This document shows, piece by piece, positions 47,581-60,200 of a DNA stretch of 64,000 nucleotides (position 1 is its first letter; each line of letters begins with the position of its first letter). Position numbers and translations under genes: made by a program. A model generated the notes under the pieces. It was not told the DNA's origin and ran no database searches. It saw nothing but the letters and a program-made list of their open reading frames with translations. The DNA comes from Hermatobates lingyangjiaoensis (Eukaryota; Arthropoda; Insecta; Hemiptera; Hermatobatidae): the NCBI GenBank assembly GCA_026182355.1, contig JAPFBL010000104.1, positions 186,001-250,000 of the forward strand, in the 5' to 3' direction.

Positions 47581-48475
47581 CATATGTATAGCACATATAC
47601 ATTCAAACATATTTTACTATTGATTTATTTTCAGTATGCACTTCCATTTATGTACAGCTAGGTATAATGATAGTTTTAATTCGTTTATAATAAATAATTG
47701 TGTGCTTCTACATACACAGACTTTATTAGACTTTGATTAGGCTTTAGTCTATTGAGAGATGAAGATTGTCATTTGAGATGGAGATTCAGGCTTCATTTAT
47801 TGATGTAGTAGGATTCTTCAGGTAATCCATATCTTTGAAATGAAAAACTTGTTATTTATGCTGTTATTTTCTTATAATATACTTCAGTTTTAAATGTTTG
47901 AATACAACTGAAGTGATTCCTTCCAAGAAATATCTCCATCCTGGGGTTGTTGAACATAAAGCATAAGATTCAGCGCTATCAGAGGTGCAATATATCAGGA
48001 GTTATCTTCATTGAGAGGTAAGTAATTTTCTACACAGAGATAAACTCGCCAAAGAATGAACTGTCGCTGTGTTCATTATTTGAAATCTGAGTTGTATTGC
48101 TACAGAAATATAAATTATTTAGAACGTCCCATTTGGCTGTTCTTTGTTGGCTCCATCAAGTTTTCACTTGCATTGTCTTCAAGCTGTCAACAGAGTTGAG
48201 TAATTTTTCATCCTGAAGTGTTTCCGATTTTCCCTCTCTGTATTTTAAATTCTGTTCACTTTTACTATTTTCATTCCTCTTTTAGACAAATGCGTCATAC
48301 ATTTTCCCTACAGTTCACATATACTTTACGTCATATATATTTCATTACTGATGAATTTACTTAAGATTTAAATCATATCATTGTCATCTTCCAATACGGA
48401 GTAATGCTTAGCCTGAAATATACTCTTAATTCCCTATTTTCAATTTCATAGGGTTTAAGAACGAAATATAATGCT
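47581..48475. other. AT-rich sequence, no gene
   Basis: No gene or repeat partner recognised. Confidence 0.5.
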
Positions 48476-48479
48476 AATA

Positions 48480-48640
48480 TTTTGCTCCGCTCCTCGCTGA
48501 CAAAGTCATAGTAACGTTGCGATTAGTATGTGAACTGCTGCGTGAGTAGTATTGTGCTGCCCGCCTCAGCGGAGGTCTACCTCGGCAGCTAGTGTCATTA
48601 CATTCATACAGCAGCTAATGAGCAGCTTATTTATATTCCG
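48480..48640. other. GC-rich non-coding block
   Basis: Contains gtgctgcccgcctcagcgga, ctacctcggcagctagtgtc and taatgagcagctt (48616-48628, found again at 62150). All frames closed. A candidate regulatory element, unproven. Confidence 0.3.
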
Positions 48641-48953
48641 TAGTAAGATATTCAAGTAGGGAAAACAAGCTGTATATATCTATTAAAAAATTTTAAATTT
48701 TAGTTCTGATAATTTTTCAAACCTTTAATAATATTTTTTTCCCTTTCTTGTAATATAGTTGTGCTGACAATTTATTTGTGGAACATTAGATAACATCAAG
48801 TACATATCTGATAAATTTACTATGTCCTAAATATTAACAAAAGCTTTTAGATCCAAGATATTAGATGTTTGGAAATTGTTCCAAATTGGAACTTAGGATT
48901 TACTATACTAACCTTGCCACATAAGGAATGGTTATTAATAATAACCCACATAA

Positions 48954-49370
48954 GAAAGCACCCCTCCAGAAAACTACGTTATTTATGAGTTCAACTGCAA
49001 ACTAGGGAACTGTGGGTCCTTACGCTCAAAATACGTGGGTTCCACCACAATCACGCTTTCTAGAAGGCTTACAATGCATCTTGCCTCTGGAGGACCTAAG
49101 GAGCATGTCGCAAGAGCACATGGATTACAATTAACGAGAGAAATACTAACCGACAACACCACGATTTTGCAACAGGAATATGACCATACCAGGCTGCAAA
49201 TTTTGGAGGCCATTTTTATCCTACAAAATCAACCTACCATTAACAGCCAGGGTGGTGGATTTGCTAGAATTTTGAAGCTGTTTGACGGCAATCAGAAGAA
49301 AAACCAGTCACTGAGAGTGAATGAAGATAATCCAATACCTTCCCAGACACAAACGGCTGTAGGAAGGTAA
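48954..49370 (+). pseudogene. PLE GIY-YIG endonuclease, open C-terminal fragment
   Basis: 138 codons without a stop, ending TAA at 49368. ENYVIYEFNCKLGNC (the GIY half as VIY), then SKYVGSTTITLSRRLTMHL (the YIG half as YVG with the conserved arginines), GGPKEHVARAHG, then DHTRLQILEAIFI and QPTINSQGGGFARILKLF. This is the nuclease and tail of a Penelope-like element. It is the best-preserved protein piece in the window, but the reverse transcriptase is absent, so it is a 5'-truncated copy. It is followed by a mutated hammerhead (49590) and an ORF start (49666), which form its terminal repeat. Confidence 0.9.
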
Positions 49371-49589
49371 CCAGAACCCTGGGGAAACCTCACCCTGCGG
49401 ATACCTTTCTACAACCTTCCACTTATTATGACTGTTAACTTTGTGCGTTTATTTTGTTATCATTGTTTAGTTTAGTAATTTATTACAATTATTTAGTAAT
49501 TTATTTTAGTATATTAGTATCATTGTTATGTTGTTATTGTTAAGTAGTGTGTATAATTTTGCGAAAGTAGTGGTATATAAAAATAACCT

Positions 49590-49614
49590 TGAAAATGGTC
49601 GATGTGGACCGAAA
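49590..49614 (+). ncRNA. Mutated hammerhead core, family M
   Basis: TTGAAAA where CTGANGA is required (two key positions changed), stem II GGTC-GATGT-GGACC, GAAA, then CATGTT. Stem I AACC/GGTT and the palindromic helix III ACATGT are preserved. Cleavage is not expected. Confidence 0.5.
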
Positions 49615-49665
49615 CATGTTGGTTTTTAAAAATAAAAATTTTGGAGAATTGATATATCTAGTCCC

Positions 49666-49758
49666 GAACTCTTGGAAGCCAAAGGTCAGAAAATGGGAAA
49701 AATTACCCGAAAAAGTGTAAAATTAGAAATAGGCATAGGTTTTAACAAAACTTTGATA
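49666..49758 (+). pseudogene. PLE ORF N-terminal segment (family M)
   Basis: ELLEAKGQKMGKITRKSVKL then EIGIGFNKTL, after which TATATAT begins. It corresponds to the segment before LLPxYTN in the copies at 45241 and 43765. Confidence 0.6.
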
Positions 49759-49784
49759 TATATCATTCAATAACCCAATTTTTT

Positions 49785-49855
49785 CCCATTTCTTATTATG
49801 GTTTGATCATTGATTGTTATTTCACGTGTTTATGTGAAATCTTTTTATAAATATA
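49785..49855 (+). repeat. Family B distal fragment without core
   Basis: cccatttcttattatggttt, gatcattgattgttatttca and cgtgtttatgtgaaatc. Only the part downstream of the hammerhead remains. Confidence 0.9.
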
Positions 49856-50994
49856 TAAGTTTTTTTGGGTGCTCCGGCCATTAAGTACATGGTGGGATCT
49901 TGATAGGGAGGTGGTAGTCACACTAATGTACGAGTGTTTTTGGGTTTTATAGTCCCCATTAGTACATGTATACTCGTACACTAGATTTGTTTCATTTAAA
50001 GGTGAGTTTTTGATCTGGTTTTTAAATAAACCAATTTAATTTGACAGTTAAATGAAACGATTATACGAACTCCATGAAGTAAATTGACGAAGTTACAATC
50101 TTCGAAGCGACTTACATCGTTCAACTGATGACGATATAATTGAAATATAGTGGTGAGTTTTCGTTAACTATTTTATCTGTGTATTGTTTTAAATTTAGTT
50201 AATGCAGACATGAACATTAAATAATTCAGAAGTGAGACTAATGCTATTTCAGTTATCATTTCCATTTCTAGATTTCATGGTTTGACTTAGGCATGCTATT
50301 TATTTGCTGGACTTGATATATACTGGTAAAACATGTAATATTTATTAAGAAGTATTTTCTGATGGATGCATTCTGGGACTAGTATTATGAAATGGATTTA
50401 ACACTTGTTTCTCTAGATTACAAATGATTCACCACAGTTTGCTAAACTCTCATGGTTCTAATGGATTATGCTGAATAGATGCTGTTTTTAGGAAATAACG
50501 TTTCATCATTGGTATCATTCTGTGAATAACGAATGAGGGAAATTTCACTGCAGTAATGGTTTATTGGAAAAGTCCTGTATTATACAATCTTTCATCCTTA
50601 CATGATAAGCAATGAATGTTGATAGAAATTTATAATTTGAAATATAACTAAAAGACTTAATTAGTTAATAAGCTAATAAAGAATGATGTATCTAGACAAT
50701 TTAAGCTTTCCTAGAAATTAAATCCATTAATTTATAAATATGAAATTAGATATAAATTATAATTAGATTGGTGTTATAATTTTATAAGCAAAAGGTACTC
50801 ATTATGATCGCATACACATTTTCACCATGACATAAATAAAACAAAAAGTTGAATGTACCAACCAAAATATTTGCATTCATATTTATTGTTAATCATGGTC
50901 AATGGAGTAATAACCCAAGCAGCAAAAGATTAGGAAACACAATGAAGTATTTATTTATAATTGTTGCAGGACATTAACAGACACACCATTACAG
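49856..50994. other. AT-rich sequence, no gene
   Basis: Nothing coding. The string actcgtacac/gtacgagtg around 49930-49982 forms a weak inverted repeat. Confidence 0.5.
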
Positions 50995-51269
50995 TTTATG
51001 GTTTTTTTCATAATATATGTCGATGAGTGTTACCACCATACCTTACCTTCTTGTTACCAATATTTATTTCATATACTATAAGCATGACTAAAATTCCTTT
51101 ATAACTGAACTGGAAGGATGAAATTACCACGTTGAAATAAAAAACAAATGATTAAATCATTAGTTGTGCAATCCGTAATTCTGTGGTATTTACTCATTCT
51201 GAGGTAAAATGGATAAACCAACAAAATTTCTTAAACTGTTCCTAGAATCACAAAGAATAAATTAAAAAA

Positions 51270-52903
51270 AAATCTGGAGTGGCCTACACTCTACTTTACT
51301 ATAAGTAACTCAATGTCAAATTTCTTGAGTATATAAAACATAACGTATCATTTAAGCATAACATAAATATCTAAATGGGATATAATTATTAGCATTGCAT
51401 TCGTGAGGTAGTACAGATAGTGATTGAAGGCCATATCAATTTATAAGCTTATTTTTGTACATCACAAATAATTTATTATTTGCAAACAATTTCATTAGTA
51501 TAACTACAGCAGTAATATCATTTTTGAAAAACCAATGTGAACATTTCTTGAAACGAAATATTATCCTACAAGAGAACATGGCTATTGTTCAAATAGCCAG
51601 TAGATTTCTTACATCGTTTACTTAACATCCTACTACATTGAATATTAATGTAAAATTTTCAAATTTAAAACAGTAAAATACCCTTTTTTACTCTGAAAAA
51701 CATCTTAAACAGCGAAGAAAATGTTGTTTTAAGGTGATTTGTTAATTAAAGATGTACGATAATTACAGTTATTAATCTCTAAACGAAAGATTTATATTTT
51801 GAATTATCTTTTACATTTTTGGTTTTTAACAGAATTATTATACTGGGAATTTTATGGCTTCTTAGTACTTAATAAAATCATTTTCCTTCCCCTTTGTCAA
51901 ATAACATATATACGATTTTTTTTTTAATGAGTGTTATCATTTACCTGCACAATATTATTCCTCTTACATCTCTTATAAGTCAATAATATATTTTCATTTT
52001 TCCATTTGAAACATCAATTTTATCTCAGTGGATTCGCTCAAAAAATTTCTAAGTCAATGTAAACAATGTAAAAAAATACAAAAAATTCGACAAGTATAGC
52101 AGGTGATCTCTTAGTCTAGAATAAACAAAGAGTTTTTATATCGTTATTGCTCTTTCCCGTAATTGAAACTTCATGATTTTTTTTTTATGAATTGCTAATT
52201 TTTTGTTCCATTTTTGGTCAAATTTTCATAATTTTTTAACGAGCCGTTTAGCGTCAAAAAAACATTTTCTGAAAACACAAATCGTACTCTAACGCCCCTT
52301 TAGCGAATGTAATGTTAGAAAAAAATATCTGAACTGATTGTCCATATAATGTTCTATTTATAGGCATAGTTTCATTCTTGTCCGTCAAACAGTATGGCTT
52401 GTATCGCTCTCACAAGGTTTGAGATTGATTTATAAGTCAAAATTTGTACATTTTATTGAAAAAAAAATATTTCCTGTTGTTTTAAAATTCTGAATATATT
52501 TTTCGTTTGTTCCATTTGTAACCTCAAAGATAATGTCAAAATCTCAAAACTCTAGGGTTAGTAGTTTAGGAGAAATAAATGTTTTAAAAAAAACGGTTTT
52601 TGGCAAAAAAAGTGACTTTCCCATCATGCATAATTCTTCCCAAACAATAGGGATCTTCGTCTAAATGAGGCCCATTTTTGTGTAAAATATCAACTTGATC
52701 CATCAAAGATTCTGGACCGTAGCGTGGTAACAAGCAATGCTAACACACGCACCCACCCACCCACCCACCCACCCACACACACACAGACATCATCGTAAAA
52801 ACTTCATAAAACGACTTCTGGGACCTCAAAACATGTAATTCCGTCAAAATCTCGAGATCGAATTTTTTCACGATCACTATACTTTGCTTATAGTAAAGTA
52901 AAA
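51270..52903. mobile_element. Long-TIR element copy 3, rearranged
   Basis: The left arm (51270-51950) matches copies 1 and 2. The next part (51951-52903) is the interior of copy 2 (about 27600-28520) in reverse orientation, ending in ctatactttgcttatagtaa. There is no right arm. A (CACC)n run at 52749-52787 takes the place of the (GT/GA) run in copy 2. Confidence 0.8.
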
Positions 52904-53195
52904 ATAAAATAAATAAAAAGTTTCTTTCCTCTAAATTAGTGGTTCTGGCCTTCTGTATTTCAGTTAACGGTTTTGAAGCATACCCGAAGCCTTTTGTTAC
53001 CTTATCTCCTAAATGCCTATCCCCACTCTTTCCTAACGGATCTGTTTCCTACTAGTTGTTTTCACTGGACCAACCCGTCAGTACCACATCCTTGGGTATA
53101 TCTTGAATTCTCTTAATTGAATTTTATTATTTCACTATTAGTTACAAAAATTAGTTTTGTAACTAATTAGATATACTTTGTATTATAGTGTCTTC

Positions 53196-53222
53196 CTGAT
53201 GATGAACACAAAGTGTTCGAAA
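53196..53222 (+). ncRNA. Hammerhead ribozyme core, family H (copy 1)
   Basis: CTGATGA, 6-bp stem II GAACAC-AAA-GTGTTC, GAAA, then CGCGT and T. Stem I TTC/GAA. Confidence 0.82.
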
Positions 53223-53426
53223 CGCGTTGAATAAAACTTCATTTGTGTGGAGACTTTTGTTGGTTTCTCCATTTTACCTCAGAAATTATTAAATGTTTAA
53301 GAGATTTAATTTATCTCAATAGTATACTCACATTGTCAATTATTTCGATAATAGTTAGAGTAAATTTGAGAGTCGACTAGTCCAGATTGTGTCAAATAGG
53401 CGTAGAAATAAAATTGTGGCTTCATC

Positions 53427-53453
53427 CTGATGATGAACACAAAGTGTTCGAAA
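53427..53453 (+). ncRNA. Hammerhead ribozyme core, family H (copy 2)
   Basis: Identical core 231 bases downstream of the first in the same orientation. Spacer about 200 bp. The bases after helix III are again gaataaaac. Direct tandem cores are the arrangement that can release a unit-length RNA between two cuts. Confidence 0.82.
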
Positions 53454-53974
53454 CGCGTTGAATAAAACACCCCCCCACCCCTCATCCACAACCTCTGAAC
53501 CACAAACAGATCTGTTCTTTAGCATCTCATTGAAATGAGAAAATCGAATCTACTTATATGTAGCATATTATTTTCAGTGTTTTGAATTTTGTTTTCATTA
53601 TTCCAGTGTAAACCTTACAGTCAGTGTAAATTTACACTAAAATATTTACTAGAAGGTATGGTGGTAACACTCATCGACATATATTATGAAAGTTTTGTGG
53701 TGATATCTAAAACAATCCTACTATTTTGCAACATTCATCCCTTAGAACTTTGTTAACTCATCTTGATTGGTTTGTTTGTTCACTCTAAGTAAATGTTAAT
53801 GTTTTTCACCACACTGACAATAATATCACTGACTATATCTCTACCGGTTTAAATATTTACAATTGCATGAAAATGGAATTCATAAGCTTTTTATAGCTTA
53901 TTATGGTCAAAAAATTAAAAAAATTAGACGCAATTTGAAAACCCTGGAAGAAATGTGAGCAAAAGGCAGGAAAG

Positions 53975-54300
53975 GGGACTGGGTAGCCTTTTGGCTTAAG
54001 TCCTCGCCTCAGGACATGAAGATCCGCGGTTCAATATCTATTCTAGCCCTCAATTTATTCACATGAGAGGTGAAAAAATATTTGAACAAAAAAACGTTGG
54101 CTTCTAGAGAGGATGTTAAACCATTGTTCCTATGTCTATGCGATATCAGGTAGTCGAGAAAGAATTCTACTCTAAACACACTTCGGTGAGGCAACATTTA
54201 GGACTCCTATGTTCATTGTGCGGTATCACAAAGGCCAATCATAGGGCTATGTGTGTTCTCTAGTGAAACGGCCACTGCAAAATAACCTAACCTAGAAGGG
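53975..54300 (+). mobile_element. tRNA-derived SINE
   Basis: Box A-like tagccttttgg (53984) and box B ggttcaatatc (54028-54038). The body has gagaggtgaaaaaatatttg and cggtgaggcaacatttagga, shared with the copy at 32595. Confidence 0.85.
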
Positions 54301-55884
54301 TGAAGTTTGTGTTTAGGAATAGATTAAATATCCAATTTTTTTTTAAATTGTCAAAGAATTGGTGATATTTGAAATTAAAAGATTCTTTGTTAGAACTGCA
54401 GTTCTTTTTAGCTGATGATAATCTTTACCAGTCCTGTGTAATAATTCTTTTCCAAAGGTCATAAAATATTACTAGTTTCAGAAGTCCTGGTTCATGTCAT
54501 TAAATTTTAACTTTCTATCTTGATTACAATTTGTCAATATTTGAATCATTAGAAATGTGAAGAATTTATTAATTAGAAATTCACTTTTCATTGTTAGTAT
54601 TATTATAAAACAAAAAGGGCGGAATATTCATACAGTATAGGGGTTAGGATAGCCTTCCCGATAAATATTTAGTAACTATTTAGTAAATATTTAATAAATA
54701 TTTAGATAGACTTCCGCGCATGCCTCAGGACTGGTACTCATTGTTACCCTCCATTTACCCACATCGCTCCTCGGAGAGTACATTAAGCCATCTGTACCAA
54801 GCTCTACAATGTTCATTACCTTCTACAAATCCATTAATTTATTCTTATAAGTAATTTTTCATATTATAAGTAAAAAATAACATAATTTTTTGTATTATAA
54901 TTAAAAAAATAACAAATTATTATCCGTTCGTTTGTAATACTGCTTTATGTAATTTTTTTCAATTTTTTGTAAATAGATAATTATAATTTTTTAATGAATC
55001 AAGCTTTTTAATGTGTACGAGTGAGTTATTATAATTATAAAGAAAATAAGAAAAATGAAGCATTAAAAGAATTGTTCACCTCTATCTTGGAGAGACTGCA
55101 TTGTTTATTTTTAATAGAATATTGTTATACATTTTTTTTAACTATCTTGGTGTCAATGAAGTATTTAGGTGGGCCTATGTAATGATGAATAGAATAAATC
55201 AAAAGACGTTTCAATTTAAGTGCATATTTGTGTCTATATTAGTAAACCAACATCCAAAAGAAAGTTTAATTTGTATTAAAAGTTTGTTGGTAATATATAG
55301 CTAAAATAATATAATAATAAAGGTTATATAATATATAACCAAACAAGACAAATGAGCCGCTTATTTTGAAAGTGGCCGAATTCCATTTATGTTAAAATCG
55401 AGATATTTAAGGGTTTGCGTTTTACAAAATTTAAAAATATTGTCATTTTATTTATCAACTAATTTTTGTTATAAAAAAACTTAGTAATTTTAAATAAATG
55501 TTGTACAATTTGCTGCAAAAGGTAAAGATAACGTAAAAATGTAATTATTTAAATAGCTAGCTAAATTTTTTTGGAAAATGGAATTAGGCCACTTTCAAAA
55601 TAAACGGCTCAATAATATATTTAGATTGTCGGAAAAAAATTGGAATATTTTTTTCTCACTCTGATCTAGTGTTTTTTATTTTTGGTATTCAAAACTGTCT
55701 TGTGCCAACAACAAAAATACAGAGGCATTGGTGTTTTTCATAAGGATAGTTACTACAGCCTTGCTTTGAAGTATATAAACGATATACCGTTAAAATATTA
55801 AATTGAAATGCATGTAGATCAAAGGAGGACAAATATCCTTGTTTCATATACCATTTTCACGCAAACCAGAATGGCATTGAGGAC
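54301..55884. other. AT-rich sequence, no gene
   Basis: No gene. A small atttagtaa-type repetition lies at 54662-54710. A near-duplicate pair around 55340-55385 and 55575-55612 shares ggccactttcaaaataa or its inverse plus cggctca, which makes a short inverted repeat. Confidence 0.5.
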
Positions 55885-56215
55885 AGGGTGACCGGTGGTT
55901 GGCGAGTGGTCTCTTTACTAGTGCATCCAGGGTTCGATTCTTACTCTGGTCTCGCTTTTTTTCATGCAGGAAATGAAAAACTCTGAGCACGTCGTACGTC
56001 GGAGAGGAGGTTAAGTAGTCGGCCCCGAGCTTGTACAACGTCAGGTACTCCTTAAAAATCCCTACTTTAAAAATACTTTAGTTAGGAAAAATTTATAGGA
56101 CTTTTAATGTCCTAAAATGGATGCCAAAAATTAATCAGCTAGACATACAACCCCAAGAACATCACTGAAATGTGGAAAACTACAAGTGTGGAAATTTGAA
56201 AAAGAAAACTGGGGC
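55885..56215 (+). mobile_element. tRNA-derived SINE
   Basis: Head with box B ggttcgattcttactctggt (55929), then ctctgagcacgtcgtacg, agtcggccccgagcttgtac and agttaggaaaaatttatagg. Closest to the copy at 23781. Confidence 0.85.
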
Positions 56216-56284
56216 GCTGTACATTCAAGGTGTACGGAGAAAATAAAAAAAATAAGGGATTCTAATTTATTTAAAAACTGATTT

Positions 56285-57150
56285 GTTGGCATAGGTAAGT
56301 AGCTTAAGCATATGATTTACTAACCGTTGAAGATTAAACAAACCTAAAAACAAAAAGCGACAGCAAAACTATTTTTATAAGAAATAATGACAATGAAAAA
56401 AAGAAAATTCTGATTCAAAGGCTGGTGGATGAATGACGAAAATATAGAAAGAACTGAATTCTATAGAACTGTAAATGGAAAGGACTGAGAATGTCTTTTC
56501 CCCTTCCCTTGTGTTTGCAGTGTCAAGCATTTCTATTGTAACTCTTTACGCACACAATCATGCATCTGCAAGGCAAAGCAATTTTGAAAATTAAACAACA
56601 AAAACTGAATTTTGCAACAAGAAATAAGAAAGGCAACAAATATTGTATGCAATAGAATAGAAATCATTATGTTTATAAATGTAAACATATTATATTTAAT
56701 AAACTTTTATTAACTTTTAATTAAAGTTAAAGTTTCTAACATTACTATTTAAATCTGCTTTGTAACTGCTTAGGTAAGAAGCTTAAGTCATATGATTTAC
56801 GTAACAACTTAGATTAAAAAACTAAGTGAAACAGAAAAGGTGAAACGATCAGAGCTGTTTGTAATATACTAATAAATAATTAAGTTACTTTTTAATGCTA
56901 TTTAACTCTTAAAAGTAAAATTCTGAAATTCAAAGGTGTGCATGAAGTGTTATGTAAAATACTTTAGAAAGAACTGAATATCTATAAACTTAAATGAAAG
57001 ACTGAGATTTCTTCTAGATCACATATTCCCTCTTGTTTCAGTGTATAGCGTTTTTATTGTAACCTTTACGAAAATATTTCATTGCAAGCAACTAATTTAA
57101 TGAAAATAAACAACAAAAACTAATTTATCAAGCAGAATAAGATAGTGCTA
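56285..57150 (+). repeat. Imperfect duplication rich in small indels
   Basis: 56285-56640 and about 56770-57150 align through taggtaag, agcttaag, catatgattta, tagaaagaactgaat, attgtaac...tttacg and aaacaacaaaaact. Many one-base gains and losses separate them. This differs from normal divergence and suggests poorly corrected sequence. Confidence 0.7.
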
Positions 57151-57281
57151 GTTGCTTTAAATATGATCAAATAAACCTAAAATTCTTATTAATTAATTAT
57201 ATATATAGATAAACCCACGCATAAATTAATATCATTAAAAGCGTTCTTATTTTATTTAGATTTAACTATAAAGTTAAAAAA

Positions 57282-60200
57282 CCCTGTGATTTAATGCATA
57301 TAATAAACTACATACACCGCTCAGTCGTATTGTTATAACCTTCCACGTAATGCTACCTATGCAGTGATTTAACATCACGTACTCACTGATCTCTAACTTT
57401 AAAAAAACTGGTGATATTAATGCATATAAGTAAACAACATACACCGGCTCAGTCGTATATGTTATAACCTTCCACGTATGCTACTATGCAGTGATTTAAG
57501 TCAGTACTCACTGATTCCTAACCTTTAAGAACCCTGTGATATTAATGCATAATAAACGCAAAACATACACCGAGCATCAAGTGTATATGTTATAACCTTC
57601 CACGTTTGCTACCTAGCAGTGATTTAATGAGTACTCACTGATCTCTAACTTAAAAACTGTGATTTTAATGCATATAATAAACAACATATCACCGGCTCAG
57701 TTCGTTATATGTTATAACCTTCCACGTTTATGTACCTATGCAAGTGATTTAACATCAGTACTCACTGATCTCCTAACCTTTAAAAACCTGTGATATTAAT
57801 TGCATATAACTAAACCAACATACACCGGCTCAGTGTATATGTTATAACTTCCACGTCATGCTACTATGCAGTGATTTAACATCAGTACTCTACTGATTAT
57901 AACCTTTAAAAACCCTGTGATATTAATGCATATAATAAACCAACATACACCGGCTCAGTCGTATATGTTATAACCTTCCACGTTATGCTACCTATGCAGT
58001 GATTTAACATCAGTACTCACTGATCTCCTAACCTTTAAAAACCCTGTGATATTAATGCATATAATAAACAACATACACCGGCTCAGTCGTATATGTTATA
58101 ACCTTCCACGTTATGCTACCTATGCAGTGATTTAACATCAGTACTCACTGATCTCCTAACCTTTAAAAACCCTGTGATATTAATGCATATAATAAAGCCA
58201 ACATACACCGGCTCAGTCGTATATGTTATAACCTTCCACGTTATGCTACCTATGCAGTGATTTAACATCAGTACTCACTGATCTCCTAACCTTTAAAAAC
58301 CCTGTGATATTAATGCATATAATAAAGCAACATACACCGGCTCAGTCGTATATGTTATAACCTTCCACGTTATGCTACCTATGCAGTGATTTAACATCAG
58401 TACTCACTGATCTCCTAACCTTTAAAAACCCTGTGATATTAATGCATATAATAAAGCAACATACACCGGCTCAGTCGTATATGTTATAACCTTCCACGTT
58501 ATGCTACCTATGCAGTGATTTAACATCAGTACTCACTGATCTCCTAACCTTTAAAAACCCTGTGATATTAATGCATATAATAAACGCAACATACACCGGC
58601 TCAGTCGTATATGTTATAACCTTCCACGTTATGCTACCTATGCAGTGATTTAACATCAGTACTCACTGATCTCCTAACCTTTAAAAACCCTGTGATATTA
58701 ATGCATATAATAAAGCAACATACACCGGCTCAGTCGTATATGTTATAACCTTCCACGTTATGCTACCTATGCAGTGATTTAACATCAGTACTCACTGATC
58801 TCCTAACCTTTAAAAACCCTGTGATATTAATGCATATAATAAAGCAACATACACCGGCTCAGTCGTATATGTTATAACCTTCCACGTTATGCTACCTATG
58901 CAGTGATTTAACATCAGTACTCACTGATCTCCTAACCTTTAAAAACCCTGTGATATTAATGCATATAATAAAGCCAACATACACCGGCTCAGTCGTATAT
59001 GTTATAACCTTCCACGTCATGCTACCTATGCAGTGATTTAACATCAGTACTCACTGATCTCCTAACCTTTAAAAACCCTGTGATATTAATGCATATAATA
59101 AAGCAACATACACCGGCTCAGTCGTATATGTTATAACCTTCCACGTTATGCTACCTATGCAGTGATTTAACATCAGTACTCACTGATCTCCTAACCTTTA
59201 AAAACCCTGTGATATTAATGCATATAATAAACCAACATACACCGGCTCAGTCGTATATGTTATAACCTTCCACGTCATGCTACCTATGCAGTGATTTAAC
59301 ATCAGTACTCACTGATCTCCTAACCTTTAAAAACCCTGTGATATTAATGCATATAATAAACCAACATACACCGGCTCAGTCGTATATGTTATAACCTTCC
59401 ACGTTCATGCTACCTATGCAGTGATTTAACATCAGTACTCACTGATCTCCTAACCTTTAAAAACCCTGTGATATTAATGCATATAATAAAGCCAACATAC
59501 ACCGGCTCAGTCGTATATGTTATAACCTTCCACGTTATGCTACCTATGCAGTGATTTAACATCAGTACTCACTGATCTCCTAACCTTTAAAAACCCTGTG
59601 ATATTAATGCATATAATAAACCAACATACACCGGCTCAGTCGTATATGTTATAACCTTCCACGTTATGCTACCTATGCAGTGATTTAACATCAGTACTCA
59701 CTGATCTCCTAACCTTTAAAAACCCTGTGATATTAATGCATATAATAAACCAACATACACCGGCTCAGTCGTATATGTTATAACCTTCCACGTCATGCTA
59801 CCTATGCAGTGATTTAACATCAGTACTCACTGATCTCCTAACCTTTAAAAACCCTGTGATATTAATGCATATAATAAAGCAACATACACCGGCTCAGTCG
59901 TATATGTTATAACCTTCCACGTCATGCTACCTATGCAGTGATTTAACATCAGTACTCACTGATCTCCTAACCTTTAAAAACCCTGTGATATTAATGCATA
60001 TAATAAACCAACATACACCGGCTCAGTCGTATATGTTATAACCTTCCACGTTATGCTACCTATGCAGTGATTTAACATCAGTACTCACTGATCTCCTAAC
60101 CTTTAAAAACCCTGTGATATTAATGCATATAATAAACCAACATACACCGGCTCAGTCGTATATGTTATAACCTTCCACGTTATGCTACCTATGCAGTGAT

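Larger units (their letters stand above)
50995..53695. repeat. Nested inverted-repeat locus around family H and long-TIR copy 3
   Basis: Outer arms share atatatgtcgatgagtgtta and ccaccatacctt (51015-51046) with the inverse at 53655-53690. Inner family H arms share the segment around tttactcattctgaggtaaa at 51190-51230 and its inverse near 53255-53285. The long-TIR fragment lies between them. Confidence 0.75.
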
